Origin: Roseicella frigidaeris
GTDB taxonomy: Bacteria; Pseudomonadota; Alphaproteobacteria; Acetobacterales; Acetobacteraceae
Length of the DNA: 64,000 nucleotides
Assembly: GCF_003258945.1 (NCBI RefSeq)
Contig: NZ_QLIX01000002.1
Coordinates: 248,843-312,842, forward strand
Direction of reading: 5' to 3'
Positions 42,387 through 50,143 of this stretch are shown one piece after another. Every line of letters begins with the position of its first letter. Positions within the stretch are counted from its first letter, which is position 1. The notes beneath the pieces are model-generated. The model had not been told where the DNA came from. It saw only the letters and a list, made by a program, of their open reading frames with translations, and ran no database searches. Both the position numbers and the translations under genes were made by a program.

Positions 42387-43043
42387 ATGGACTTTGCCGA
42401 CGCGCGCAAACGCATGGTGGATGGGCAGTTGCGGCCGAACAAGGTGACCGATCCGCGCGTGCTCGACGCGATGCGGGAGCTGCCGCGGGAGAGCTTCGTG
42501 CCGGCCTCCCTGCGCATGCGCGCCTATGCCGACGAGGATGTGCCGCTGCCCGGCGGCCGGGCGCTGATCGAGCCGATGGTGATCGCCCGCCTCGCCCAGC
42601 TCGCCGCCGTGCGTCCCGGCGACCGCGCCCTCGTGCTGTGCGCCGGCAGCGGCTACGGCGCCGCCGTGCTGGCGCGCTGCGGCGCGCAGGTGACGGCGGT
42701 CGAATCGGATGCGGCGCTCGCCGGCCTCGCCGCCTCGGCCCTGGCCGCCTGCCTGCCGGCCGGCGCGGTGCGACTCGAAACCGGCAGCCCGGCCGAGGGG
42801 CACCCCGGCGGCGCGCCCTACGATGCCATCCTGATCGAGGGCGAGGTGCCCGAGGTGCCGCCGGCGATCGCCGCGCAGCTCGCCGAGGGCGGGCGGCTGG
42901 TCACCGTGCTCGGCGGCGGCCGGCGCACCGGCGTCGCGGTGCTGGCCCGCAAGCTCGGCGGCGCGGTGAGCGTGACCCCGGCCTTCGATTGTGCGACCAT
43001 TGCTCTGCCGGATTTTGCACCGGCGCCCGGCTTCGTCTTCTGA
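42387..43043 (+). CDS. pcm: Protein-L-isoaspartate O-methyltransferase family protein
   Basis: 218 residues. MDFADARKRMVDGQLRPNKV at the N-terminus and ESFVP are family hallmarks. The SAM-binding motif is ALVLCAGSGYGAAVLA, with CAG in place of the usual GTG. Repairs isoaspartyl residues in aged proteins, although alphaproteobacterial members next to tolC may have another role. The ATG at 42387 follows GAAGG. Upstream of tolC, a conserved order in the group. Confidence 0.88.
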   Translation: MDFADARKRMVDGQLRPNKVTDPRVLDAMRELPRESFVPASLRMRAYADEDVPLPGGRALIEPMVIARLAQLAAVRPGDRALVLCAGSGYGAAVLARCGAQVTAVESDAALAGLAASALAACLPAGAVRLETGSPAEGHPGGAPYDAILIEGEVPEVPPAIAAQLAEGGRLVTVLGGGRRTGVAVLARKLGGAVSVTPAFDCATIALPDFAPAPGFVF

Positions 43044-43150
43044 CGCGGCGTCCCCCGGGTCTTCCCTCCGGGGCGGCGCGGGCATGCAGGCGAAGGAGGC
43101 GCGGGACCGCCCCCGGCGAAAGGTCTGGAGCCGCCGCCGGAGCGCGGGCA

Positions 43151-43167
43151 TGCAACAGGTTGTTGCA
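43151..43167. promoter_or_regulatory. Palindrome upstream of tolC, possible operator
   Basis: TGCAAC-AGGTT-GTTGCA, a perfect 6-bp inverted repeat with a 5-base spacer. It lies about 15 bases upstream of a possible promoter, TTGCTC (43181) with TATGGC (43203). A transcription factor half-site pair is plausible; the factor is unknown. Confidence 0.45.
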
Positions 43168-43308
43168 AAGCTTGCCGCACTTGCTCCGCGCGTGCATTGC
43201 GGTATGGCGGTGGGGCCGGCACGTCCAGCGGGGCGTGGTTGCGCCCCCGGGATCAGCCTTGGGGCTTCCCCCCGGGGCCGGCCCGTTGGGACGGAAGGAC
43301 ATGGCTAG

Positions 43309-44748
43309 ATGAGAGTGAAACGCCCCGCCCTGGTGCTGGCCTCCGTGCTGCTGGCACCGGCAGGCCTGTCCCTCGGCGCTCCGGGGGCGGCAGCGCAGTC
43401 CCTGCCGGAGGCGATGGCGCAGTCCTACGCCAACAACCCCTCCCTGCTGGCGGCGCGGGCGCAACTCCGCTCGGTGGACGAGAACGTGCCCCAGGCCCTG
43501 GCCGGCTGGCGCCCGAGCGTCAGCGTCGCCGTCAGTGGAGGCTATGTCGATGGCCGGGCGCGGTCGCTGGGGGCCTTCCAGGACCCCGACGTCCCCTTCG
43601 GCACCATCCGCCGCGGGGTCACCACGCATGTCGACCGGCAGCTCTTCACCAGCCAGGTCACCGTCACCCAGCCGATCTTCCGCGGCGGCCGCACCGTCGC
43701 CAGCACGCGGCGGGCGGAGAACCAGGTGCTCGGCCAGCGCGCCCGGCTGCTCGCCCAGGAGCAGCAGGTGATGTCGGACACGGTGAACGCCTTCGTGGCG
43801 GTGATCCGCGACCAGGAATTGCTGCGGCTCAACATCAACAACGAGCAGGTGCTGACCGAGCAGCTGCGCGCGACGAACGAGCGCTTCCGCGTCGGCGAGA
43901 TCACCCGCACCGACGTCGCCCAGGCGGAGAGCCGCCTCGCCGCCGCCCGCGCCAGCCGCGCGGCGGCCGAAGGCAGCCTGCAGATCAGCCGCGCCACCTA
44001 TCAGCGCACCGTCGGCTCGGTCCCGGCGCGGCTGGTGGCGCCGCAGCCGCTGCGCCCGCCGGTGATGAGCGCGCAGGAGGCCGGCGACGCCGCCGCCAAC
44101 AACAACCCGGCCGTGGTGGCGCTGCTGTTCGACGAGGCGGCGGCGCGGGATGCGGTCTCGGTCCAGGTGTCGAACCTGATGCCGCAGGTCTCGGTGCAGG
44201 GCTCCGCCTTCCGCCAGGACAACTCGCTCGGCCCGCATACCCGGAGCACCGGCGCCCAGGTCGTCGCCCAGCTCACCGTGCCGATCTACCAGGGCGGCTC
44301 GGAATACTCGGCGGTCCGCCAGGCCCGGCAGGCGGCGCAGCAGGCCCGCCAGCAGGTCGAGGACCAGCGCCGCAGCGTCACCCAGGCGGCCACCCAGGCC
44401 TGGGAGCAGCTCGTCAGCTCCCGCGCCCAGGTCGATTCGCAGCGCGCCGCCATCCGCGCCTCGGAGATCGCCCTCGACGGCGTGCAGCGCGAGGCCATCG
44501 TCGGCAGCCGCACCACGCTCGAGGTGCTGAACGCCGAGCAGGAGCTGCTGCAGAACCGCACCAACCTCGTCCAGGCCCTGGCGACGGTGGTGGCGCAATC
44601 CTACACCCTGGCCGGCACGGTCGGCCGGCTGACCGCCCAGGACCTCGGATTGCAGGTCGACCCCTACGATATGCGCGCGTATTATAATGCCGTGCGCAAC
44701 CGTTGGTTTGGGCTCGGGGATTACTCGGGCGTAGCGGAGACTCGCTGA
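43309..44748 (+). CDS. tolC: TolC-family outer membrane channel protein
   Basis: 479 residues. A signal peptide (about 1-29, ending GAAAQS) and two repeated OEP domains of helical barrel type, with YANNPSLLAARAQLRSVDE early and NNNPAVVALLFDEAAARDAV in the second half. GEITRTDVAQAESRLAAARA is the typical coiled-coil turn. It forms the exit duct for type I secretion or RND pumps; the two RND genes at 58932-64000 are possible partners. The stop overlaps the popZ start (TGATG). Confidence 0.92.
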   Translation: MRVKRPALVLASVLLAPAGLSLGAPGAAAQSLPEAMAQSYANNPSLLAARAQLRSVDENVPQALAGWRPSVSVAVSGGYVDGRARSLGAFQDPDVPFGTIRRGVTTHVDRQLFTSQVTVTQPIFRGGRTVASTRRAENQVLGQRARLLAQEQQVMSDTVNAFVAVIRDQELLRLNINNEQVLTEQLRATNERFRVGEITRTDVAQAESRLAAARASRAAAEGSLQISRATYQRTVGSVPARLVAPQPLRPPVMSAQEAGDAAANNNPAVVALLFDEAAARDAVSVQVSNLMPQVSVQGSAFRQDNSLGPHTRSTGAQVVAQLTVPIYQGGSEYSAVRQARQAAQQARQQVEDQRRSVTQAATQAWEQLVSSRAQVDSQRAAIRASEIALDGVQREAIVGSRTTLEVLNAEQELLQNRTNLVQALATVVAQSYTLAGTVGRLTAQDLGLQVDPYDMRAYYNAVRNRWFGLGDYSGVAETR

Positions 44749-45383
44749 TGGCGGATGAGCGGGCCGGACCTGCCGCAGCGCCCCCCCCGGGGGGTGCCGC
44801 AGAGCCCAGCATGGAGGACATCCTCGCCTCGATCCGTCGGATCCTGAGCGATGATGTGGTCCCGCCCGCACCCGGCGCCGTGACCGAGCCGGCCCCCGGC
44901 CTCGCTCCGGCGGCCGGGACCGATCCGGGCGAGGAGCCGCTCGACCTGACCGAGGAGATGCTCGTCGCGCCAGCCGCGCCGCCAACCGCCGAGCCGCCGG
45001 CCGCGCCGCCATCGCCGCCTGCCGCTCCCGCCACCCCGGCCCCTGCGTCCCCGGCTCCAGTGTCCCTGGCCCCCGCCGCCGCGCCGGCCCCGCCGCTGCA
45101 CGAGACGCGCGGCCCCGCGCCGGCGGTCCCGGCGGCACCCGATCCGAGCCTGCTGGCGCCGGCCGCCGCCGCCGCCGCCGCCGCCTCGGTGGGGTCCCTG
45201 CTGCGGGCCGTGGCGAGCGACCGCTCGAGCCCGGTGAGCCGCGGCGGGCCGAGCATCGAGGATGTGGTGCGGGAGGAGATCCGCCCCCTGCTGAAGGATT
45301 GGCTCGACCGGCACCTGCCGCCCATGGTCGAGCGGCTGGTCCGCGCCGAGATCGAGCGCGTGGTGGGCCAAGCGCTCTCCTGA
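44748..45383 (+). CDS. popZ: PopZ family (DUF2497) polar-organising protein
   Basis: 211 residues. A short N-terminal helix EPSMEDILASIRRILSDD, a long Pro/Ala-rich disordered middle (about 35-150) and a C-terminal helical region IEDVVREEIRPLLKDWLDRH for oligomerisation: the three-part plan of PopZ. In Caulobacter PopZ anchors the centromere at the pole. The start overlaps the tolC stop. Confidence 0.88.
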   Translation: MADERAGPAAAPPPGGAAEPSMEDILASIRRILSDDVVPPAPGAVTEPAPGLAPAAGTDPGEEPLDLTEEMLVAPAAPPTAEPPAAPPSPPAAPATPAPASPAPVSLAPAAAPAPPLHETRGPAPAVPAAPDPSLLAPAAAAAAAASVGSLLRAVASDRSSPVSRGGPSIEDVVREEIRPLLKDWLDRHLPPMVERLVRAEIERVVGQALS

Positions 45384-45460
45384 CCGCCGCCGCGGCGAAT
45401 CCAACGGGCGCCGCAGCCTGACCCCTTGACGGGGGCCGGGGCGCGGAACACGGATGCGCC

Positions 45461-48160
45461 ATGCTGGACAAGACCCTGACCCCGGGCAGCTTCGAGACCC
45501 GCCTCTACGAGGGCTGGGAGCGCTCGGGCGCCTTCGCCTGCGACCCGACGAGCAGCGCCGCCCCCTTCACCATCATGATCCCGCCGCCCAATGTCACGGG
45601 CAGCCTGCATATGGGCCACGCGCTGACCTTCACCATCCAGGACGCGCTGATCCGCTGGCGGCGGATGCAGGGCCGGGATGCGCTCTGGCAGCCGGGGACG
45701 GACCATGCCGGCATCGCCACCCAGATGGTAGTGGAGCGGCTGCTCGCCGCCGAGGGCAACCAGGACCGCCGCGGCCTGGGGCGCGAGGGCTTCGTCGAGC
45801 GGGTCTGGCAGTGGAAGGCCGAGAGCGGCGGCACCATCACCCGCCAGCTCCGCCGGCTCGGCGCCAGCCTCGACTGGCCGCGCGAGCGCTTCACCATGGA
45901 TGCAGGCCTCTCGGCCGCGGTGCGGGAGGTCTTCGTCACCCTGCATCGGCAGGGGCTGATCTACCGGGACCGCCGCCTGGTGAACTGGGACCCCAAGCTG
46001 CAGACCGCCATCTCCGACCTCGAGGTCGAGAGCCGCGAGATGAAGGGGAGCCTCTGGTACCTGCGCTACCCGGTGGAGGGCGAGCCCGACCGGTTCATCA
46101 CCGTCGCCACCACCCGGCCGGAGACGATGCTCGGCGACACCGCCGTCGCGGTGCATCCCGAGGATCCGCGCTTCGCCGCGCTGGTCGGCCGGCGGGTGAT
46201 CCTACCATTGGTCGGCCGCGCCATCCCGGTGGTGGCGGACAGCTATTCCGACCCGGAGAAGGGCACCGGCGCGGTCAAGATCACCCCGGCGCACGACTTC
46301 AACGATTTCGAGGTCGGCCGCCGCCACGACCTGCCGATGCCGAGCGTGCTGGATGCCGAGGCGCGCATCAGCCTCGAGGAGATCGCCGGCGATCTGCGCG
46401 CGGTCGAGGGCGTCGCCGAGCCGGATTTCGTCCGCGGCCTCGCCGGGCAGGACCGCTTCGCCGCCCGCAAGGCGATCGTGGCGCGGCTCGAGGAACTCGG
46501 CCTGCTGGAGAAGATCGAGCCGCACACCAACCAGGTGCCGCATGGCGACCGCGGCGGCGTGCCGATCGAGCCGCGCCTCACCTGGCAGTGGTACTGCGAC
46601 GCGGCGACCCTGGCGAAGCCCTGCATCGCGGCGGTCGAGGACGGCCGCATGCGCTTCGTGCCGAAGCAGTGGGAGAACACCTTCTTCGCCTGGATGCGCG
46701 ACATCCAGCCCTGGTGCGTCTCCCGCCAGCTCTGGTGGGGACACCAGATCCCGGCCTGGTACGCGCCGGATGGCAGCATCTTCGTCGAGAAGACCGAGGA
46801 GGAGGCGCAGGCCGCGGCACGGGCCAGGTTCGGCGCCGAGGTGGCGCTGACCCGCGACCCGGACGTGCTCGACACCTGGTTCTCCTCCGCCCTCTGGCCC
46901 TTCAGCACGCTCGGCTGGCCGGAGAAGACCGCGGAGGTGGCCCGCTACTATCCCGGCGACGTGCTGGTGACGGGCTTCGACATCATCTTCTTCTGGGTCG
47001 CCCGGATGATGATGATGGGCATGCACTTCATGGAGGATGTGCCCTTCCGCGACATCTACATCCACGGCCTGGTCCGCGACGAGAAGGGCCAGAAGATGTC
47101 GAAGTCGAAGGGCAACGTCATGGACCCGCTGGAGCTGATCGACGCCTATGGCGCCGATGCGCTCCGCTTCACCATCTGCGCGCTCACCGGGCCGGGCCGC
47201 GACGTGAAGCTCGGCCGCAAGCGGGTGGAGGACTATCGCGGCTTCGTCACCAAGCTGTGGAACGCGGCCCGCTTCCTCGAGATGAACGGCGTGCGGCCCG
47301 ATGCCGGCTTCGACCCGGCGGCGGCGCGGACGCCGCTGGCGCGCTGGGTCCTCGATGCCGCCAACCGGGCCGTCGCGGAGGCGACGGCGGCGCTCGAGGC
47401 CTATCGCTTCGACGAGTATGCCGGCGCCTGCTACCGCTTCGTCTGGAACAGCTTCTGCGACTGGTTCATCGAATTCGCCAAGCCGGTGCTGAACGGCCCG
47501 GACGGGGCGGAGAAGGAGGAGGTGCGCGGCGCGGCGCAGCATGTGCTCGGCACCGTGCTGCGGCTGCTGCACCCGGCGATCCCCTTCGTCACCGAGGAGC
47601 TCTGGGACCATTTCGGCTATGGGCCGGATTGCAGCCTGATCCGCGCCGCCTGGCCGGTGCCGGTGGCGGTGACCGGCGCCGAGGCGGCGCGCGAGGAGCT
47701 GGACTGGGTGGTGCGGCTGGTCGGCGAGGTGCGGGCGGTGCGCTCGGAGGTGAACGTGCCCCCCTCCGTCACCACGCCGCTGCTGCTGCGCGACGCGGCG
47801 CCGGAGAGCCTGGCGCGCATCGAGCGCTGGAGCGAGGCGATCCGCCGCCTCGGCCGCGTGACCGAGGTGACGCCGCTCGCCGGCGAGCCGCCCAAGGGCG
47901 TGGCGCAGGCGGTGGTGGGGGAGGCGACCGTGATGTTGCCGCTCGCCGGCGTCATCGACCTGGCCGCCGAGCGCGCCCGCCTGGCGAAGGAGCGCGGCAA
48001 GGCCGAGGGCGAGGCGCGCAAGGTGCAGGCGAAGCTCGGCAATGCCGACTTCATCGCCCGCGCCCCCGAGGAGGTGGTGGAGGAGAACCGCGAGCGGCTG
48101 CAGGCGGCGCAGGCCGAGATGGCACGGCTGGACGCGGCGCTGGCACGGATCGCGGGGTAG
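45461..48160 (+). CDS. valS: Valine--tRNA ligase
   Basis: 899 residues. HIGH-type motif in NVTGSLHMGHAL and KMSKS in KGQKMSKSKGN, with an editing domain between them (TVATTRPETMLGDTAVAVHP region) and a C-terminal coiled coil of the ValS tRNA-binding arm (LAKERGKAEGEARKVQAKL). Cytoplasmic, essential. The ATG at 45461 starts MLDKTLTPGSFE. Confidence 0.97.
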   Translation: MLDKTLTPGSFETRLYEGWERSGAFACDPTSSAAPFTIMIPPPNVTGSLHMGHALTFTIQDALIRWRRMQGRDALWQPGTDHAGIATQMVVERLLAAEGNQDRRGLGREGFVERVWQWKAESGGTITRQLRRLGASLDWPRERFTMDAGLSAAVREVFVTLHRQGLIYRDRRLVNWDPKLQTAISDLEVESREMKGSLWYLRYPVEGEPDRFITVATTRPETMLGDTAVAVHPEDPRFAALVGRRVILPLVGRAIPVVADSYSDPEKGTGAVKITPAHDFNDFEVGRRHDLPMPSVLDAEARISLEEIAGDLRAVEGVAEPDFVRGLAGQDRFAARKAIVARLEELGLLEKIEPHTNQVPHGDRGGVPIEPRLTWQWYCDAATLAKPCIAAVEDGRMRFVPKQWENTFFAWMRDIQPWCVSRQLWWGHQIPAWYAPDGSIFVEKTEEEAQAAARARFGAEVALTRDPDVLDTWFSSALWPFSTLGWPEKTAEVARYYPGDVLVTGFDIIFFWVARMMMMGMHFMEDVPFRDIYIHGLVRDEKGQKMSKSKGNVMDPLELIDAYGADALRFTICALTGPGRDVKLGRKRVEDYRGFVTKLWNAARFLEMNGVRPDAGFDPAAARTPLARWVLDAANRAVAEATAALEAYRFDEYAGACYRFVWNSFCDWFIEFAKPVLNGPDGAEKEEVRGAAQHVLGTVLRLLHPAIPFVTEELWDHFGYGPDCSLIRAAWPVPVAVTGAEAAREELDWVVRLVGEVRAVRSEVNVPPSVTTPLLLRDAAPESLARIERWSEAIRRLGRVTEVTPLAGEPPKGVAQAVVGEATVMLPLAGVIDLAAERARLAKERGKAEGEARKVQAKLGNADFIARAPEEVVEENRERLQAAQAEMARLDAALARIAG

Positions 48161-48180
48161 GTGGGGGCCCGCGCCCCAGG

Positions 48181-48240
48181 CTCCTGTTCCAGAGCATCGT
48201 CACCTGTCCGGATGAGGTCATCCGGACAGGATCTGCTCTA
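48181..48240 (-). repeat. Palindromic repeat, copy C (covarying hairpin)
   Basis: On the minus strand: TAGAGCAGATCC, then the 28-nt core at 48230-48203 (stem CCTGTCCGGATGA with TCATCCGGACAGG), then GGTGACGATGCTCTGG and AACAGGAG. The flanks match copy B almost base for base while the stem sequence differs with compensating changes. Lies between convergent valS and the Bug gene, where it may also terminate transcription. Confidence 0.85.
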
Positions 48241-49230
48241 GCCCGCCGCGGCGCCGCTGATCCGCACCAGTTCGCGCATCTTCGGCTCCTGCGACCTGGC
48301 ATAGGTGGCGAATTCCTCCGCGCCGATCAGCCAGGGCGTGGCGCCGTTCTCCATGTAGACCCGCGTCAGCTCCGGGCTGGCGAGCGCCTTCAGCGAGAGC
48401 TCCGCCATGCGCTGCACCAGGGCCGGCGGCAGGCCGGCCGGGGCGATCAGCCCGTTCCAGCTCGACAGCTCGAAACCCGGCAGGAATTCGGCCAGTGTCG
48501 GCAGGTCGGGCAGCATCGGGCTGCGCTCGAGGCTGGCGACGGCCAGCGCCCGCACCTTGCCGTCGCGCACCGCGCCGATCGGGCCGGCGATGTTGTCGAA
48601 CAGCACCTGCACCTGCCCGGCCATGAGGTCGATCAGGGCCGGGGCGCCGCCGCGATACTGCACGAAGGGCATCTCCGTGCCGGTGCGCGTCTTGAACAGC
48701 TCCGCCGTCAGGTGCGGCGTCGTGCCGGCGCCGCCGGTCGCGTAGTTGTAGCGGCCGGGATTCGCCTTCAGCAGCGCGATCAGCTCCGGCACGCTGCGGG
48801 CCGGCACCGCATTGTTGACGATGAGGATGTTGGGCTGGCGGTAGAGGCCGGAGATGAAGCTGTAGTCGCGCGCCGGGTCGTAGGGCAGGCTGGGGAAGAG
48901 CGAGGGCGCGATGGCGAGGTTGGCGACGCCGCCCAGCCCGACGGTGGTGCCGTCGGGCCGGGATTTCGCGATGGCGTCGCTGCCGACCGTGCCGCCGGCG
49001 CCGGTGCGGTTCTCGACCACGAATTGCTGGCCGGTGAGCTGCGCCATCGCCTGGCACCAGGCGCGGGAGAGGATGTCGTTCGCCCCGCCCGGGGCATAGA
49101 GGTTGATGAAGTGCACCACCTGGCCGGGCCATCCGGCGGCTTCGCCGCGAGCCAGGCGCGGCGCGGCGAGGCCGGGCGCCCCCAGGGCGAGGGCGATCGC
49201 CTGGCGGCGGGTGATGGCGGGTGGCGTCAT
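48238..49230 (-). CDS. Bug-family tripartite tricarboxylate transporter binding protein
   Basis: 330 residues. The N-terminus MTPPAITRRQAIALALG has a twin-Arg-like RRQA and a signal peptide. The TctC/Bug fold is clear from YAPGGANDILSRAWCQAM, VVENRTGAGG, GYNYAT-like RYNYATGG and PFVQYRGGAPALIDLMAGQV. GGGGAGG lies before the ATG at 49230. No tctA or tctB is adjacent, which is normal for this over-expanded family. Ligand unknown. Confidence 0.9.
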   Translation of the reverse strand: MTPPAITRRQAIALALGAPGLAAPRLARGEAAGWPGQVVHFINLYAPGGANDILSRAWCQAMAQLTGQQFVVENRTGAGGTVGSDAIAKSRPDGTTVGLGGVANLAIAPSLFPSLPYDPARDYSFISGLYRQPNILIVNNAVPARSVPELIALLKANPGRYNYATGGAGTTPHLTAELFKTRTGTEMPFVQYRGGAPALIDLMAGQVQVLFDNIAGPIGAVRDGKVRALAVASLERSPMLPDLPTLAEFLPGFELSSWNGLIAPAGLPPALVQRMAELSLKALASPELTRVYMENGATPWLIGAEEFATYARSQEPKMRELVRISGAAAG

Positions 49231-49336
49231 GGCATGTCCTCCCCGGTGGCTCTCTGGCCGGTTGAGCCCGCAGCTTGCGGCGCCGGCCCGCCGGGACGCC
49301 AGCGGAAAGGGCCCGGTGCCGAGGGGGCTGCCGATG

Positions 49337-49364
49337 GGGGCCGTCGCTGGGGGGCCGTCGCTGG
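49337..49364. repeat. 14-bp direct repeat, two copies
   Basis: GGGGCCGTCGCTGG occurs twice in tandem just downstream of the 49388-49948 gene, in the gap before the Bug gene. Confidence 0.7.
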
Positions 49365-49387
49365 GGCACCAGCAACGGCCCTTCCCA

Positions 49388-49948
49388 TCAGCCGCCGCGG
49401 CGCCGGGCCGGCGACGGCTGCGCCCGCTCGAAATAGAAGGTGCCGCAGAGCTCGCCCTCATCGGCCGATTTCGGGATCGCCTGGCTGGAGAAGGCGGCGA
49501 AGGCGCGCCCGGTGGCCGGCGCCCGCTCGCCGATCGGGCGCGGCGTCCAGACCGCGATGAGGCGCACCGGGCGGCCATTGCCGCAGAGCCGGCTGCCGCG
49601 CAGCAGCACCGGGTTGCCGGGCACCGTCGCCTTGTAGAAGGTCGCGCTCACCCGCTGGCCGTCGACCAGGAAGTCGGCGGCCTCGCCGGCCGGCTCGAGC
49701 GCCAGCGAGGCGCGGTTGCCGAAGGTGATCCGGTCGGGCGTGAAGCTGACCTGGCCGGTGATGGCCCTGGCGGTGGTGCTCTCCGGCTCCCACAGCTCGG
49801 GCTCGGGCGGCGGCGGCGGGAGCGGCCCCGTCTCCGGCGCGGCGAGGCTGTTCGGCAGGGTCAGCCTGTCGGGCACGGTCAGCTGGGCGGCCGCCGGGCC
49901 GGCCACCAGCAGCGCGATGCCGAGCGCCGTCACCAGTCTCGCCTGCAT
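49388..49948 (-). CDS. Secreted protein of unknown function
   Basis: 186 residues. Signal peptide about 1-22 (ALLVAGPAAAQ), a Pro-rich stretch near 40-50, then a beta-rich domain (ITGQVSFTPDRITFGNRASLAL and FLVDGQRVSATFYK regions) with two cysteines (about 122 and 168) that could form a disulfide. No family recognised. Divergent from ilvD. Confidence 0.7.
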   Translation of the reverse strand: MQARLVTALGIALLVAGPAAAQLTVPDRLTLPNSLAAPETGPLPPPPPEPELWEPESTTARAITGQVSFTPDRITFGNRASLALEPAGEAADFLVDGQRVSATFYKATVPGNPVLLRGSRLCGNGRPVRLIAVWTPRPIGERAPATGRAFAAFSSQAIPKSADEGELCGTFYFERAQPSPARRRGG

Positions 49949-50049
49949 GCATCATTCTCCTGTCTGCGGTCCATCCCGGCCATTCTACCGCGGATCGGGC
50001 CCCGGCCGGGATGCATTCGTTGCGCCGCCGCACGCCTCGGCGTGGGCCA

Positions 50050-50078
50050 GGCACGGCCCGGGCACGGCCCGGGCACGG
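50050..50078. repeat. 11-bp tandem repeat upstream of ilvD
   Basis: GGCACGGCCCG is repeated two and a half times in the divergent interval before ilvD. Confidence 0.75.
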
Positions 50079-50143
50079 AATGCCTTGCGCGGCGTTGGCG
50101 GGGGAGGAAGATGACGCTCCGCCTGACTCCAGGGAAACGCCCG

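Noticed and set aside
45001-45180. Short Ala/Pro repeats in popZ as a tandem repeat element
   Set aside because: Low-complexity coding sequence expected for the disordered linker, with no regular unit.
45454-49560. A 1368-codon plus-strand open frame
   Set aside because: It is the shadow of valS in another frame, continuing over the Bug gene; Arg/Gly/Ala-rich with no motif.
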